A stretch of 35,240 nt of DNA, taken from Finegoldia magna (GTDB taxonomy: Bacteria; Bacillota; Clostridia; Tissierellales; Peptoniphilaceae). The notes under the pieces were generated by a model. The model did no database searches. It worked only from the letters and a program-made list of their open reading frames with translations, and was not told the DNA's origin. Position numbers and translations under genes: made by a program. Shown here piece after piece: positions 7,426-15,752 of the stretch; within the stretch, counting starts at the first letter, position 1, and each line of letters starts with the position of its first letter. The stretch lies in contig NZ_QGTH01000012.1 of assembly GCF_003182075.1 (NCBI RefSeq), positions 26,982 through 62,221 of the forward strand, given 5' to 3'.

Positions 7426-10400
7426 TGTTTATTTGGAAGATGGTTTTGAGAAGATTTTCATCAAGGCTATCGAGGATTTGGGATATGAATACGTGGCTCA
7501 CCAAGATATTGTAAGAGACAGTATGAAAAGCCCGATTGCATCTGAGATGTTGAGGGAGTCTCTTAGAAGAATTAACTGTGAGCTGGAAGATGCTGCAATT
7601 GATCAGGCTATTCATGTGATTAAGAATATCGACGCGGGCCTTCTTGTGGATCGAAACGAGATTTTCTTCGAATATTTGCAAAACGGTATCGAAATTGTTC
7701 ACCTGGAAAATGACATGCCTGTGACAGACAGGGTGCATTTGATTGATTACGATCATTTTATGAATAATACTTTCGTGGTGACTAATCAGCTTACGATTGT
7801 CGGCAAGGATACGAAAAGGCCAGATATGTTGGTGTATGTGAATGGTCTTCCGTTAGTTGTCGTAGAACTTAAATCGATGACTTCGTTAAATTCTGATGTG
7901 TCGAGCGCTTACAGGCAAATCAAAAACTATCAGCACGATATCGAAGAGCTTTTCGTGTACAATGTTTTCAATATTATTTCTGATTTTACGACTACGAAGG
8001 TGGGAACTATTACTGCGGGAGAATCGTGGTATAAGGAATGGAAATCGACGGATGGTTCGTATGAGTCGACGAAGTATGCAGATTACAAGACGCTTGTGGA
8101 AGGCGTGTTGGAGCAACATAGGTTGTTGGATATTATCAGAAATTTCATTTTTTTCGAGCATCAAAATGATTCTACAAATAAAATCCTCGCGCAATATCAC
8201 CAATATTTTGCTGTGGAAAAGGCTGCGCATTCTACTACACAAGCGATGGCTATCGGCGATGGCAGGGGTGGTGTTTTTTGGCACACGCAAGGTTCAGGTA
8301 AATCGAAGTCGATGGTTTTCTATGTGCATTATTTGATGAATATGGATCAATGGTATTCTAATCCGACTTTTGTGGTGTTGACGGACAGGAATGATTTGGA
8401 TACACAACTTTTTGAACAGTTTGCAAGGGCGAGAAGGTTTTTGAGGCAAACTCCTGTTCAAGCAACTTCGAGGAAGAATTTGCACGATTTGCTTAATGAC
8501 AGAAAGTCGAACGGGATTTTCTTCTCAACGATGCAAAAATTCGCTGAGTCTGATGAGTCGTTGACTGATCGTGACGATGTTATTGTGATTGCAGATGAGG
8601 CTCACAGGTCACAGTACGGTCTTCGTGAAAAAATATCAAAAGACGGGAAGGTTCAGTCGGGGATGGCAAGGCTTGTGAGAAAATCTCTTCCGAATGCTAC
8701 TTATATTGGTTTTACTGGAACTCCTATTAGCAAGAATGACAAGGATACGCAGGAAATTTTCGGGGAATATATTGATATTTACGATATGAGCCAAGCTGTT
8801 GAGGACGGAGCAACTAAGCCTGTGTATTATGAAAACAGGGTGATTAATCTAGGTTTGAATTCTGATATTTTGAAGAGGATTGATGACAAGTACGAAGAGC
8901 TTGCTGAAAATGCGAATGAGTATGATATCGAACGAAGTAAGCGTGATTTGAGTAGGTTGGAGCAGGTTATCGGATCTGATGAATGTATCGATACTCTTGT
9001 TCGCGATATTATTCATCACTACGAAACTACTAGAAAAGATCTTCTGACAGGAAAGGCTATGATTGTCGCTTACAACAGAGAAATTGCGGTGAAGATTTAC
9101 AAGAAAATTATGGAGATTCGTCCTAATTGGAATGAGAAGGTCAATGTGGTGGCAACTTCAAGCAACAACGATCCGGAGGATTGGAAGAAGATTATCGGCA
9201 ACAAATCCGATATGGAAGAGTTGGCGAGCAAATTCAAAAACGACGATGATCCGTTCAAGATTGCGATTGTCGTGGATATGTGGTTGACGGGATTTGATGT
9301 TCCGAGTTTGGCGACGTTGTATGTGTTTAAGCCAATGCAAGGTCACAATTTGATGCAGGCTATCGCGAGAGTTAACCGCGTGTTCAAGGACAAGGAGGGC
9401 GGCCTGGTTGTGGATTACATTGGGATTGCAAATGCGTTGAAGAAGGCTATGATTGATTATACAAAATCTGACCAACAAATTATCGACAATGCCGATATCA
9501 GAAAATCTGCTTATCCTTTGTTTGTAGCTAAGTTAGAAAAAATTAGGGAAGTTTATCTCAAAAGGTTTGATTATGAGGAAATCTTCGATGAAAATGTCAA
9601 TGACGAAAAAATTGCAGAACTTATAATGAATGGCTTGAATTACGTTTTGGGATTTTCAGAAGATAACCAAAATAAATTCAAGAAGCTATCCTACGAATTA
9701 AAACAATCGCACACTTTGTGTTCTTCGATTACTTCAGAACATGAGCAAAGAGAGGCTGCATTTATCGAAGCTATACGAACGAGTTTGAACAGGATTACAA
9801 TTGGTGGTAAGATTCCAAAACACATAATCGATATGGAGATTTCGAAACTTTTAGAAAAATCTATTCACAGCGACGGCGTTATCAATTTGTTCCAAGATTT
9901 TGAGAATGGCTTTAGTTTGTTTGATCCTTTGTTTATGGAAAAAATCAAAAAGATGGAACAAAAAAATATCAGTATTGAACTTTTGAATAAATTATTAAAG
10001 GATGAGATTGCTATTTTCTCCAAGGGAGATATTGTCAAGGGACAGGATTTCTCCGAAAGACTTCAAAATATTATGAAAAGATATCGAAACAATATGGTCG
10101 ATAATGCGAAGAGTTTGGACCATTTTGTGGGAGTTGTGGAAGATGAGAAGTCAAAGTACAATCTGGATTATATTCGTGAAGAGCTGATAAAGCTAGCGCA
10201 AGATATGGTGAAGATGGATGAGGAGAACAAGAAGCTTGGTCTTAGCAAGGAAGAGTTGGCGTTTTATCATGCGATTAGTAAGCCTGAAAATATTACAGAC
10301 TTTTACACTAACGAGGAGCTTGTGAAGTTTACGCAGGATTTGACAAGAACTATTGCAAACGAGATGACTTCTGATTGGATGATGAGAGAATCGGGCAGGG

Positions 10401-10522
10401 CAAATATGAGAAGAACGATAAAAAGGCTTCTTGCAAAATACAAATATCCACAAGATTATCGCTCGAAAATCATCGATCTTATCGTGGAACAAGCAGAGTA
10501 TATCGACGAAGTTGTAGGATAA
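7418..10522 (+). CDS. hsdR: Type I RM restriction subunit HsdR
   Basis: HsdR is the ATP-driven translocase and nuclease of the complex. The ATG at 7418 follows GAGAGGAGGT and overlaps the end of hsdS by 8 bases; the product is 1034 residues, full length. The PD-(D/E)xK nuclease is RPDML then VVELKS (residues 133-153). The helicase part has Walker A TQGSGKS near 288-294, DEAH near 392, GFTGTP, and a late motif QAIARVNRVF. No frameshift or stop interrupts it. With hsdM and hsdS it forms a complete operon. Confidence 0.97.
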   Translation: MSDVYLEDGFEKIFIKAIEDLGYEYVAHQDIVRDSMKSPIASEMLRESLRRINCELEDAAIDQAIHVIKNIDAGLLVDRNEIFFEYLQNGIEIVHLENDMPVTDRVHLIDYDHFMNNTFVVTNQLTIVGKDTKRPDMLVYVNGLPLVVVELKSMTSLNSDVSSAYRQIKNYQHDIEELFVYNVFNIISDFTTTKVGTITAGESWYKEWKSTDGSYESTKYADYKTLVEGVLEQHRLLDIIRNFIFFEHQNDSTNKILAQYHQYFAVEKAAHSTTQAMAIGDGRGGVFWHTQGSGKSKSMVFYVHYLMNMDQWYSNPTFVVLTDRNDLDTQLFEQFARARRFLRQTPVQATSRKNLHDLLNDRKSNGIFFSTMQKFAESDESLTDRDDVIVIADEAHRSQYGLREKISKDGKVQSGMARLVRKSLPNATYIGFTGTPISKNDKDTQEIFGEYIDIYDMSQAVEDGATKPVYYENRVINLGLNSDILKRIDDKYEELAENANEYDIERSKRDLSRLEQVIGSDECIDTLVRDIIHHYETTRKDLLTGKAMIVAYNREIAVKIYKKIMEIRPNWNEKVNVVATSSNNDPEDWKKIIGNKSDMEELASKFKNDDDPFKIAIVVDMWLTGFDVPSLATLYVFKPMQGHNLMQAIARVNRVFKDKEGGLVVDYIGIANALKKAMIDYTKSDQQIIDNADIRKSAYPLFVAKLEKIREVYLKRFDYEEIFDENVNDEKIAELIMNGLNYVLGFSEDNQNKFKKLSYELKQSHTLCSSITSEHEQREAAFIEAIRTSLNRITIGGKIPKHIIDMEISKLLEKSIHSDGVINLFQDFENGFSLFDPLFMEKIKKMEQKNISIELLNKLLKDEIAIFSKGDIVKGQDFSERLQNIMKRYRNNMVDNAKSLDHFVGVVEDEKSKYNLDYIREELIKLAQDMVKMDEENKKLGLSKEELAFYHAISKPENITDFYTNEELVKFTQDLTRTIANEMTSDWMMRESGRANMRRTIKRLLAKYKYPQDYRSKIIDLIVEQAEYIDEVVG

Positions 10523-10545
10523 ATTTATCAACAAAGGAGATTATT

Positions 10546-11193
10546 ATGGAAAGAACTATTCGTGTAAAAGGTAAGGGAAAGATTTCGGTGAAGCCTGACA
10601 CTATCAAGATTACGATAAAAGCTGAGGGTTTGCGCTGGAATTACGACGAAACTATTGAACAATCGACACAAGACACGAGGATTTTACGAGACGCTTTGAA
10701 AAATGCGGGGCTCGATCCGAAGAATTTGAAGACAACTCATTTTTCGATTGATTCAAAATATAAGAGTTATCACGATAAAAATAACGACTACAAGGAAAAG
10801 TTCGTAGGTTACGAATACGAGCATCGCACATATATTGAGTTTGAAAATGACAATAAGATACTGGGGAAAGTTTTGTACGAATTGGCGCATTGCGATGTAA
10901 AAGTGAAGTTTGAAATCAATCACACTGTAAAGGACAAGGAAAAGGTCAAGAATGATTTGCTAGAAAAAGCCGTAGAAGATTCTACGACGAAGGCAAAGGT
11001 GTTGGCGAAGGCTTCTGGTGTGAAGTTGAAGGAAATACTAAACATAGAATATTCGTGGGGAGAAATTGAGATATATTCTTCGCCGATGGATGATTGGATG
11101 GTTTGTGAAGCGGCATCGACATATGACATAGACATCGAGGCTGACGACATTGATGTGCAAGACACTGTTACTATTACGTGGATAATAGAATAA
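10546..11193 (+). CDS. SIMPL domain (DUF541) protein
   Basis: The ATG at 10546 with AAAGGAGA upstream is chosen over an earlier in-frame start that lies inside hsdR; this gives 215 residues. The pattern TIRVKGKGKISVKPDTIKIT at the start, the central KFVGYEY segment and the late TVTITWIIE strand fit the SIMPL/DUF541 family, whose members are often envelope or cytosolic proteins of unclear role. No signal peptide is visible, so a cytoplasmic location is likely. It starts 23 bases after hsdR and may be co-transcribed with it, but there is no known functional link to restriction. Confidence 0.85.
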   Translation: MERTIRVKGKGKISVKPDTIKITIKAEGLRWNYDETIEQSTQDTRILRDALKNAGLDPKNLKTTHFSIDSKYKSYHDKNNDYKEKFVGYEYEHRTYIEFENDNKILGKVLYELAHCDVKVKFEINHTVKDKEKVKNDLLEKAVEDSTTKAKVLAKASGVKLKEILNIEYSWGEIEIYSSPMDDWMVCEAASTYDIDIEADDIDVQDTVTITWIIE

Positions 11194-11201
11194 ATCAAAA
11201 A

Positions 11202-11226
11202 AAACCAGAGAATGTTTCTCTGGTTT
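11202..11226. terminator. Bidirectional terminator between convergent genes
   Basis: The stem aaaccagag / ctctggttt (11202-11210 and 11218-11226) has a 7-base loop, an A-run before it and T residues after it. It sits between the DUF541 gene and the convergent YjiH-like gene and can serve both. Confidence 0.9.
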
Positions 11227-11230
11227 TCGT

Positions 11231-12592
11231 TTACATAAACAACAAATGTGCAATTGGTGCTACTATCAAAAGCGAAATTATTGTTCGTTCGATAAATATA
11301 ACGAATAATTCGAACAAGTTTACAGGAATTGACGATGCGAGGATTAGTCCACCGACTTCTGATAGATAGATCAATTGTGTTACGGAGATTGTCGCTACGA
11401 TGAACTTGGTCATTTGCGATTGAATTGTGCTTGCAGCGATGATGGATGGTGTGAACATGTCGCTGAATCCTACAATCATTGTCTTGGATGCTGCCAAACT
11501 TTCTGGAACTTTCAGAAAATTCAACAGTGGCAAGAAAGGCTTGCCCAAGATTTCAAAAACTTGCGTGTTGTTTGCAAGTACAAGTGATGCTGTTCCGATT
11601 ATCATAACAATCGGCATTACTGAAAACCACATTCCAAATGCGTTTTCGATTCCGTTTTTCAAAAATTCTCCGATTCCTTTGTGAGACTCTGCACGTTTGA
11701 TTGCCAAATCTAGTCCGTATTGTACCGATGAAGAATAATTCTCTGCAATATCTTCGTTATCATGATTAGAGTCTACAACGTAGTCGTCTTTTTTGAGTGA
11801 TAATGGTGGAATTCTTGGGACTATAATCGCACAGACAATTCCAACTAAGCAGACCAAAAGGTAGTACACTCCGAAATAGTCGACCATGTCAACTTGGGAT
11901 AAAACGATAAGGCTGAATGTGATGGAAACTGCAGAGAAATTTGTAGAAATAATTGCAGCTTCTTTTGCAGAATAATATCCAGATTCGTATTGGTTTGCAG
12001 TCAGCATGACACCCAATGTTCCATCTCCAATCCAACTTGTGATGCAATCTACTGCGGCACGTCCAGGAATCAAAAATACTGGGCGCATTATTTTTGTGAA
12101 AATCGCACCGATAAATTCCAAAAGTCCGAAATCTAATAAAAGTGGAAGAAGCATGCTTGCTATTACAAAAATTATTACAAGTGATGTTAACAAATCGTTG
12201 AGTATAAATGTAGCAGATTCATCGGCAACTATCATGTCGAAAAACGGCCCAAGGTTAAGCTTGTTCTTCAACACGACCATCCACACGACTATAAATCCCA
12301 AAATTCTAAGTACTAGCCACACAGGCGTTACAGAAAATGTTTGATCTAAAAGTTTGTTTTCTTTGATGAATTTTACATTGAAACTTGCCAAAACACTCAT
12401 CACAAAAGATATCGTAATTATTATTGTGCAAAGTGCTGGCAGATAATCGCCGATGGTTTTGGCTATAAAATCAGCGAAAATTTTGACAATTATAGTCCAT
12501 TCTCCATCGAATTTTACGGGTATCATGAAGATAATTATCCCAATAATCGATGGAATTAGAAAATTCATTAGTGATTTTTTGTTGGTTTTCAT
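11231..12592 (-). CDS. YjiH-family membrane protein (nucleoside-recognition Gate domain)
   Basis: The 453-residue protein is very hydrophobic, with about ten membrane helices and a charged cytoplasmic loop near 275-310. The segments FLIPGRAAVDCITSWIGDGT and SGYYSAKEAAIISTNFSAVS are typical of the Gate (nucleoside-recognition) domain as seen in YjiH-type proteins. The second Gate half is FSDMFTPSIIAASTIQSQM. Start: ATG with GAGGAGA upstream on the minus strand. It is probably an inner-membrane transporter, substrate unknown. It is a single-gene unit with its own promoter and terminator. Confidence 0.85.
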   Translation of the reverse strand: MKTNKKSLMNFLIPSIIGIIIFMIPVKFDGEWTIIVKIFADFIAKTIGDYLPALCTIIITISFVMSVLASFNVKFIKENKLLDQTFSVTPVWLVLRILGFIVVWMVVLKNKLNLGPFFDMIVADESATFILNDLLTSLVIIFVIASMLLPLLLDFGLLEFIGAIFTKIMRPVFLIPGRAAVDCITSWIGDGTLGVMLTANQYESGYYSAKEAAIISTNFSAVSITFSLIVLSQVDMVDYFGVYYLLVCLVGIVCAIIVPRIPPLSLKKDDYVVDSNHDNEDIAENYSSSVQYGLDLAIKRAESHKGIGEFLKNGIENAFGMWFSVMPIVMIIGTASLVLANNTQVFEILGKPFLPLLNFLKVPESLAASKTMIVGFSDMFTPSIIAASTIQSQMTKFIVATISVTQLIYLSEVGGLILASSIPVNLFELFVIFIERTIISLLIVAPIAHLLFM

Positions 12593-12622
12593 ATTATCTC
12601 CTCGCTTTAAAATATTTCAACT

Positions 12623-12651
12623 AGTATAACACTTATGAAAATATGATGCAA
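12623..12651 (-). promoter_or_regulatory. Promoter of the YjiH-like gene
   Basis: On the minus strand, TTGCAT (12651-12646) and TATACT (12628-12623) are 17 bases apart, with a TG before the -10. The start codon is 31 bases downstream. Confidence 0.75.
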
Positions 12652-12704
12652 GAAAATAACAAATAAAATTAATTAGGAGAAGCAAGAAATCATATGGCAC
12701 GAAG

Positions 12705-12885
12705 AATTAGAAAAATCCTCTAGCACGAATATCTAGACTACACAAATTGAAGATTTCTAAATCTCAAAATCCTAAAATCGTAAGCACGTTAACGCTTACG
12801 CAAATACGATTTTTGACGGATTTTTTCGATTTGAAATCAAACAATTTGTTTCGTATGATATTCTTAGCCAGAGGATTTTCTAATC
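12705..12885. repeat. Long palindromic intergenic repeat, copy A
   Basis: The core (about 12723-12868) is near-identical to 15156-15300. Almost the whole element folds on itself: the centre cgtaagc / gcttacg, then aaaatcgt / acgatttt, then caaattg / caatttg, then gaatatc / gatattc. Its outer arms attagaaaaatcctct (12706-12721) and agaggattttctaat (12870-12884) also pair. It is a mobile-type (MITE-like) hairpin or a structured RNA. It lies downstream of the YkvI-like gene and upstream of the YjiH-like gene. Confidence 0.85.
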
Positions 12886-12900
12886 TACAAAATCTCAAAT

Positions 12901-12925
12901 AAAAAAGGCTACCGATATAGTAGCC
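12901..12925 (-). terminator. Terminator of the YkvI-like gene
   Basis: On the minus strand, ggctac / gtagcc (12925-12920 and 12912-12907) forms a hairpin followed by six T residues. It lies after the TAA that ends the in-frame tail at 12932, not directly after the TGA at 13049, which suggests the gene formerly ended at 12932. Confidence 0.85.
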
Positions 12926-12931
12926 CGTAAA

Positions 12932-13048
12932 TTATTCTTCCGTATCTTCTTCATCATCATCTGATTGATTTTCTTCAGCCATTGTTTCCATTTCTTCTTT
13001 CAAAACTTTGTTGTCCAAGTTTGAATCTTCAATCATGGATTTTACTTT
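12932..13048 (-). pseudogene. In-frame acidic tail beyond the TGA of the YkvI-like gene
   Basis: Directly after the TGA at 13051-13049 the same frame stays open for 38 codons and ends with TAA at 12934-12932. The tail is highly charged and ends in DDDEEDTEE. The frame is preserved and the natural terminator lies after it, so the TGA looks like a recent nonsense change, a sequencing error, or a read-through site. An internal ATG at 13033 could start a 32-residue peptide, but it has no good ribosome site. Confidence 0.65.
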
Positions 13049-14188
13049 TCAGGCATCTTTTTTGCTGTAATGTTGATCATCGTCGTATTTCTTTTCCAAT
13101 AAATCCAAGATTTTAAATCTTCTTTTGGATTCTTTTTTGATTTTTTGAAAATCTCTGATGTATGCGTAAATCAAAAATATTATCAAAATTATTCCGGCGT
13201 AACCAATTATAGGGTATGTGATGCTGATAAGTTTTCTGAAACCTAAAAAGCTTAGAAAAAATCCTATTGTTACAAATCCAATCAAATACATTTTGTATTT
13301 TGTAGGATTGTCCTTGGAAGCTCTTTTAGCTAACGAATAATACAAGCCGATAGCTGTGTTGAAAATCATTCCGAATATTACAAAACTCATTATCAAACCT
13401 AAAACTGGATTGATTTCTTCGATTAGAGTTTGTGTTGGAAGATCTGCATCTTTTAATATGTCGACTCTCATGAATAGTACAACTGCCAAAAGAGCGGTTA
13501 CTGTTCCTGTGATAAATCCTCCCAACAATCCACTAACTTTGGCCTCTTCTGATAAAACGTGATTGCCACCGATTGCAAACGCCGTACTTAAACCAACCAT
13601 CATACACAATGAAAAATAGTTGACTACAGAAAGCCAAGGATTGCCGAAATTTTTTGGAATAGTTCTTGCAATTGGATCCAATTGGTCAAAACTTCCGTCA
13701 AATTTTATAATTGTATAGACCGATGCGATTAAAATTAACGCAACAATAATTGGCGTGAATGCTCCGATAATTCTTGTAACTTTTTCAAAATCCATCATTC
13801 CCACGAAAATTACAAGTAGTGCGCAAATCAAAGACCCTATCCATGGAGCTAGTCCGAATTGTTGGTTGAGGTTGGATCCTGCACCTGATAGCATTACGAA
13901 TCCGATTATAAATCCTGTCAAAATAAGTAAAATGTCGAAAATTCTAGTGAATTTTTTGGATGCTATCTCGTCCAAAACATCGCTGTGTTCATCTGCAAAA
14001 TAATACGAACCCAACTCTAAAATAATCGCTCCAATAAATGTATGCAACAACAAAACAAATAGCGCAGTCCACAAACCAGATTTGCCATAAGCTGTGAAAT
14101 ATTGCAAGATTTCTTGTCCACTTGCAAGACCAGCGCCAGTTAGCACTGCGACGTATGCAAGGGATGTGCTTAATATTTTCTTTTTCAT
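13049..14188 (-). CDS. YkvI-family membrane protein (APC-like transporter)
   Basis: The ATG at 14188 follows AAGGAGAGA; an upstream in-frame ATG at 14290 has no such site and would add an odd hydrophobic leader. The product is 379 residues with about ten membrane helices. The opening AYVAVLTGAGLASGQEILQY and the block LSTAFAIGGNHVLSEEAKVSG resemble YkvI-type proteins, which have the LeuT/APC-like fold and unknown substrate. The C-terminus KKESKRRFKILDLLEKKYDD is cytoplasmic and charged. The frame continues after the TGA (see 12932-13048), so the natural protein may be about 418 residues. Confidence 0.82.
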   Translation of the reverse strand: MKKKILSTSLAYVAVLTGAGLASGQEILQYFTAYGKSGLWTALFVLLLHTFIGAIILELGSYYFADEHSDVLDEIASKKFTRIFDILLILTGFIIGFVMLSGAGSNLNQQFGLAPWIGSLICALLVIFVGMMDFEKVTRIIGAFTPIIVALILIASVYTIIKFDGSFDQLDPIARTIPKNFGNPWLSVVNYFSLCMMVGLSTAFAIGGNHVLSEEAKVSGLLGGFITGTVTALLAVVLFMRVDILKDADLPTQTLIEEINPVLGLIMSFVIFGMIFNTAIGLYYSLAKRASKDNPTKYKMYLIGFVTIGFFLSFLGFRKLISITYPIIGYAGIILIIFLIYAYIRDFQKIKKESKRRFKILDLLEKKYDDDQHYSKKDA

Positions 14189-14210
14189 AGTTCTCTCCTT
14201 CTTTTGTAAA

Positions 14211-14239
14211 ATTATATAATAAAATTTAAAAATAGCCAA
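14211..14239 (-). promoter_or_regulatory. Promoter of the YkvI-like gene
   Basis: On the minus strand, TTGGCT (14239-14234) and TATAAT (14216-14211) are 17 bases apart; the ATG at 14188 follows 22 bases later. Confidence 0.7.
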
Positions 14240-14292
14240 GATGTAATTATATAACAAATTTTGCAAAAAGCAAATTAGCGAATTGAACAATA

Positions 14293-14301
14293 TGATATAA
14301 T
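14293..14301 (+). promoter_or_regulatory. Extended -10 of the AIM24 gene
   Basis: TGATATAAT lies 21 bases before the start codon; the -35 is weak. The AAGAGG ribosome site follows at about 14310-14315. Confidence 0.65.
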
Positions 14302-14322
14302 ATTCATGAAAAGAGGTGCTAT

Positions 14323-15084
14323 ATGTTTAAAGTTAAAAATTTTGAAGATAATGATGATGTCATAATCAAGGAACAAAATGGAGCGTTTAAAGTTGTAGAA
14401 TACAAGAGGGATTTGTCGGTTGATTACGAACAAGCACAAAGCTCTTATTTCGCATCTGAAATGAATGTCAGAAGAAGACAATTGGTGTGTGATGTTTCTC
14501 AATCAAATATAACTGTACAAGCAGGTGCTATGCAATGGATGATTGGAAATGTTAGCTCAACTACTGGAATAAAAGGTGCTGGAGATTTCTTCAAAAAAGC
14601 ATTGCGTGGTTCTGTAACTGGTGAAGGTGCGATAAAACCAGAATACACAGGCGACGGGCTTTTGGTTTTGGAACCGACATACAAGCACATTTTATTGTTG
14701 GATGCAGATGATTGGAACAACGAAATCATTATTGAAGATGGATTGTTCTTGGCTTGTGATTCTGAATTGGAACACAAAGCTATTATGCAATCCAATATTT
14801 CATCGGCTGTTGCTGGTGGCGAAGGTCTATTCAACTTAGGATTACATGGAACGGGAATTGTCGCGTTGGAATCTTATGTACCAAGAGAAGAATTGATTGA
14901 AATAACGCTTGACAATGATGTGTTGAAGATAGATGGAAATATGGCAATTGCTTGGAGTGGATCGTTGAGTTTTACAGTTGAAAGAGCTGGTAAATCATTG
15001 ATAGGTTCTGCGACAAGCGGTGAAGGACTTGTGAATGTGTATAGAGGAACTGGAAAAGTTCTAATGGCACCAGTTTTAGAATAA
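14323..15084 (+). CDS. AIM24 family protein
   Basis: The 253-residue protein shows the AIM24 (TIGR00266-like) beta-rich pattern with glycine turns: NITVQAGAMQWMIGNV, then EGAIKPEYTGDGLLVLEPTY, AVAGGEGLFNLGLHGTGIVA, and ATSGEGLVNVYRGTGKVLMA. No signal peptide or membrane segment is visible. The family is widespread in bacteria and its function is not settled. It is a single-gene unit. Confidence 0.85.
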   Translation: MFKVKNFEDNDDVIIKEQNGAFKVVEYKRDLSVDYEQAQSSYFASEMNVRRRQLVCDVSQSNITVQAGAMQWMIGNVSSTTGIKGAGDFFKKALRGSVTGEGAIKPEYTGDGLLVLEPTYKHILLLDADDWNNEIIIEDGLFLACDSELEHKAIMQSNISSAVAGGEGLFNLGLHGTGIVALESYVPREELIEITLDNDVLKIDGNMAIAWSGSLSFTVERAGKSLIGSATSGEGLVNVYRGTGKVLMAPVLE

Positions 15085-15115
15085 ATTTGAAAAATTAAAT
15101 ATTGAGTAATTAATG

Positions 15116-15316
15116 ACAAACCATTAATGCTAAAAAACTGGATAACAAACCTTAATGCACGAATATCTAGACTCCACAAATTGAAGATTTCATAATCTCA
15201 AAATCCTAAAATCGTAAGCACACTTCGTTTACGCGGTACGATTTTTGACGGATTTTTTCAATTTGAAATCAAAACAATTTGTTCCGTATGATATTCTTAG
15301 CATTAATGGTTTGTTA
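15116..15316. repeat. Long palindromic intergenic repeat, copy B
   Basis: The core 15156-15300 matches copy A (12723-12868) in the same orientation. The inner stem is cgtaa / ttacg, with acgatttt pairing to aaaatcgt. The outer arms taacaaaccttaat (from 15143) and cattaatggtttgtta (to 15316) pair with each other but are unlike those of copy A. A further copy of the left arm, acaaaccattaatgcta at 15116-15132, is a perfect 17-base complement of 15298-15314. It fills most of the 371-base gap between the AIM24 gene and the next gene. Confidence 0.85.
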
Positions 15317-15395
15317 TTTTTAATTTGTCGTAATAAATTTTAATCGTGAAAGTTTGCAAAAATTTTCGCGTTTTTTTATTCGGACAAAACGAATA

Positions 15396-15404
15396 TGGTA
15401 TAAT
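15396..15404 (+). promoter_or_regulatory. Extended -10 of the membrane protein / GIY-YIG unit
   Basis: TGGTATAAT lies 51 bases before the ATG at 15456. No clear -35 is visible. Confidence 0.65.
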
Positions 15405-15455
15405 AAAGAAAAGTATATTCAAAGTAATGTAAAGAACATCTTGGGAGGCACTACT

Positions 15456-15737
15456 ATGAATAAATTGAGAAACAAATTATACAAATACGAATTTAGGACG
15501 ATTATTGTGGGTGTAATTCTATTTATTATGGAATTGAAACTTAGAATGGGTTATCCGAAACTTGTAAGCGTTTTGATATCACCGTTATCAAGCATTTTCA
15601 TTTATGCTTCTATAGCTATTGTGTTGATGTTGATGGTTTTGGAGATGTTGGCAGCGATTAAAAATAGAGATTTCGATATTTTGTTTTTCATTTTAATCAT
15701 TTTAGCGGGACTTTATTTGATGTATCGTATTATTTAA
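15456..15737 (+). CDS. Small membrane protein, unknown function
   Basis: The ATG at 15456 follows GGGAGG at 15443-15448; an earlier start would extend into the promoter. The product is 93 residues with three predicted membrane helices: TIIVGVILFIMEL, a second at about 38-63 rich in I, L and V, and ILFFILIILAGLYLMYRII at the end. The N-terminus is basic (MNKLRNKLYKYEFR). I recognise no family. It is 15 bases before the GIY-YIG/TPR gene and shares its promoter, so the two products may act together, the small one as a membrane anchor or partner. Confidence 0.75.
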   Translation: MNKLRNKLYKYEFRTIIVGVILFIMELKLRMGYPKLVSVLISPLSSIFIYASIAIVLMLMVLEMLAAIKNRDFDILFFILIILAGLYLMYRII

Positions 15738-15752
15738 AATTTGGAGGATATT

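Noticed and set aside
7886-8336. Open frames on both strands inside hsdR
   Set aside because: They are shadows of an intact hsdR with all motifs; compositions are basic or cysteine-rich, as expected for wrong frames.
10375-10545. Earlier in-frame start for the DUF541 gene inside hsdR
   Set aside because: The ATG at 10546 has AAAGGAGA and begins the family pattern directly.
12905-13048. Separate small acidic protein gene at the minus strand 13033-12932
   Set aside because: It is in the same frame as the upstream gene, has no own ribosome site, and shares the terminator; better seen as the lost tail.
14189-14290. Longer N-terminus for the YkvI-like protein
   Set aside because: It would cover the promoter at 14211-14239; the ATG at 14188 has a strong ribosome site.
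12705-15316. CRISPR array
   Set aside because: Only two long palindromic copies 2.4 kb apart; no short regular repeats with spacers.
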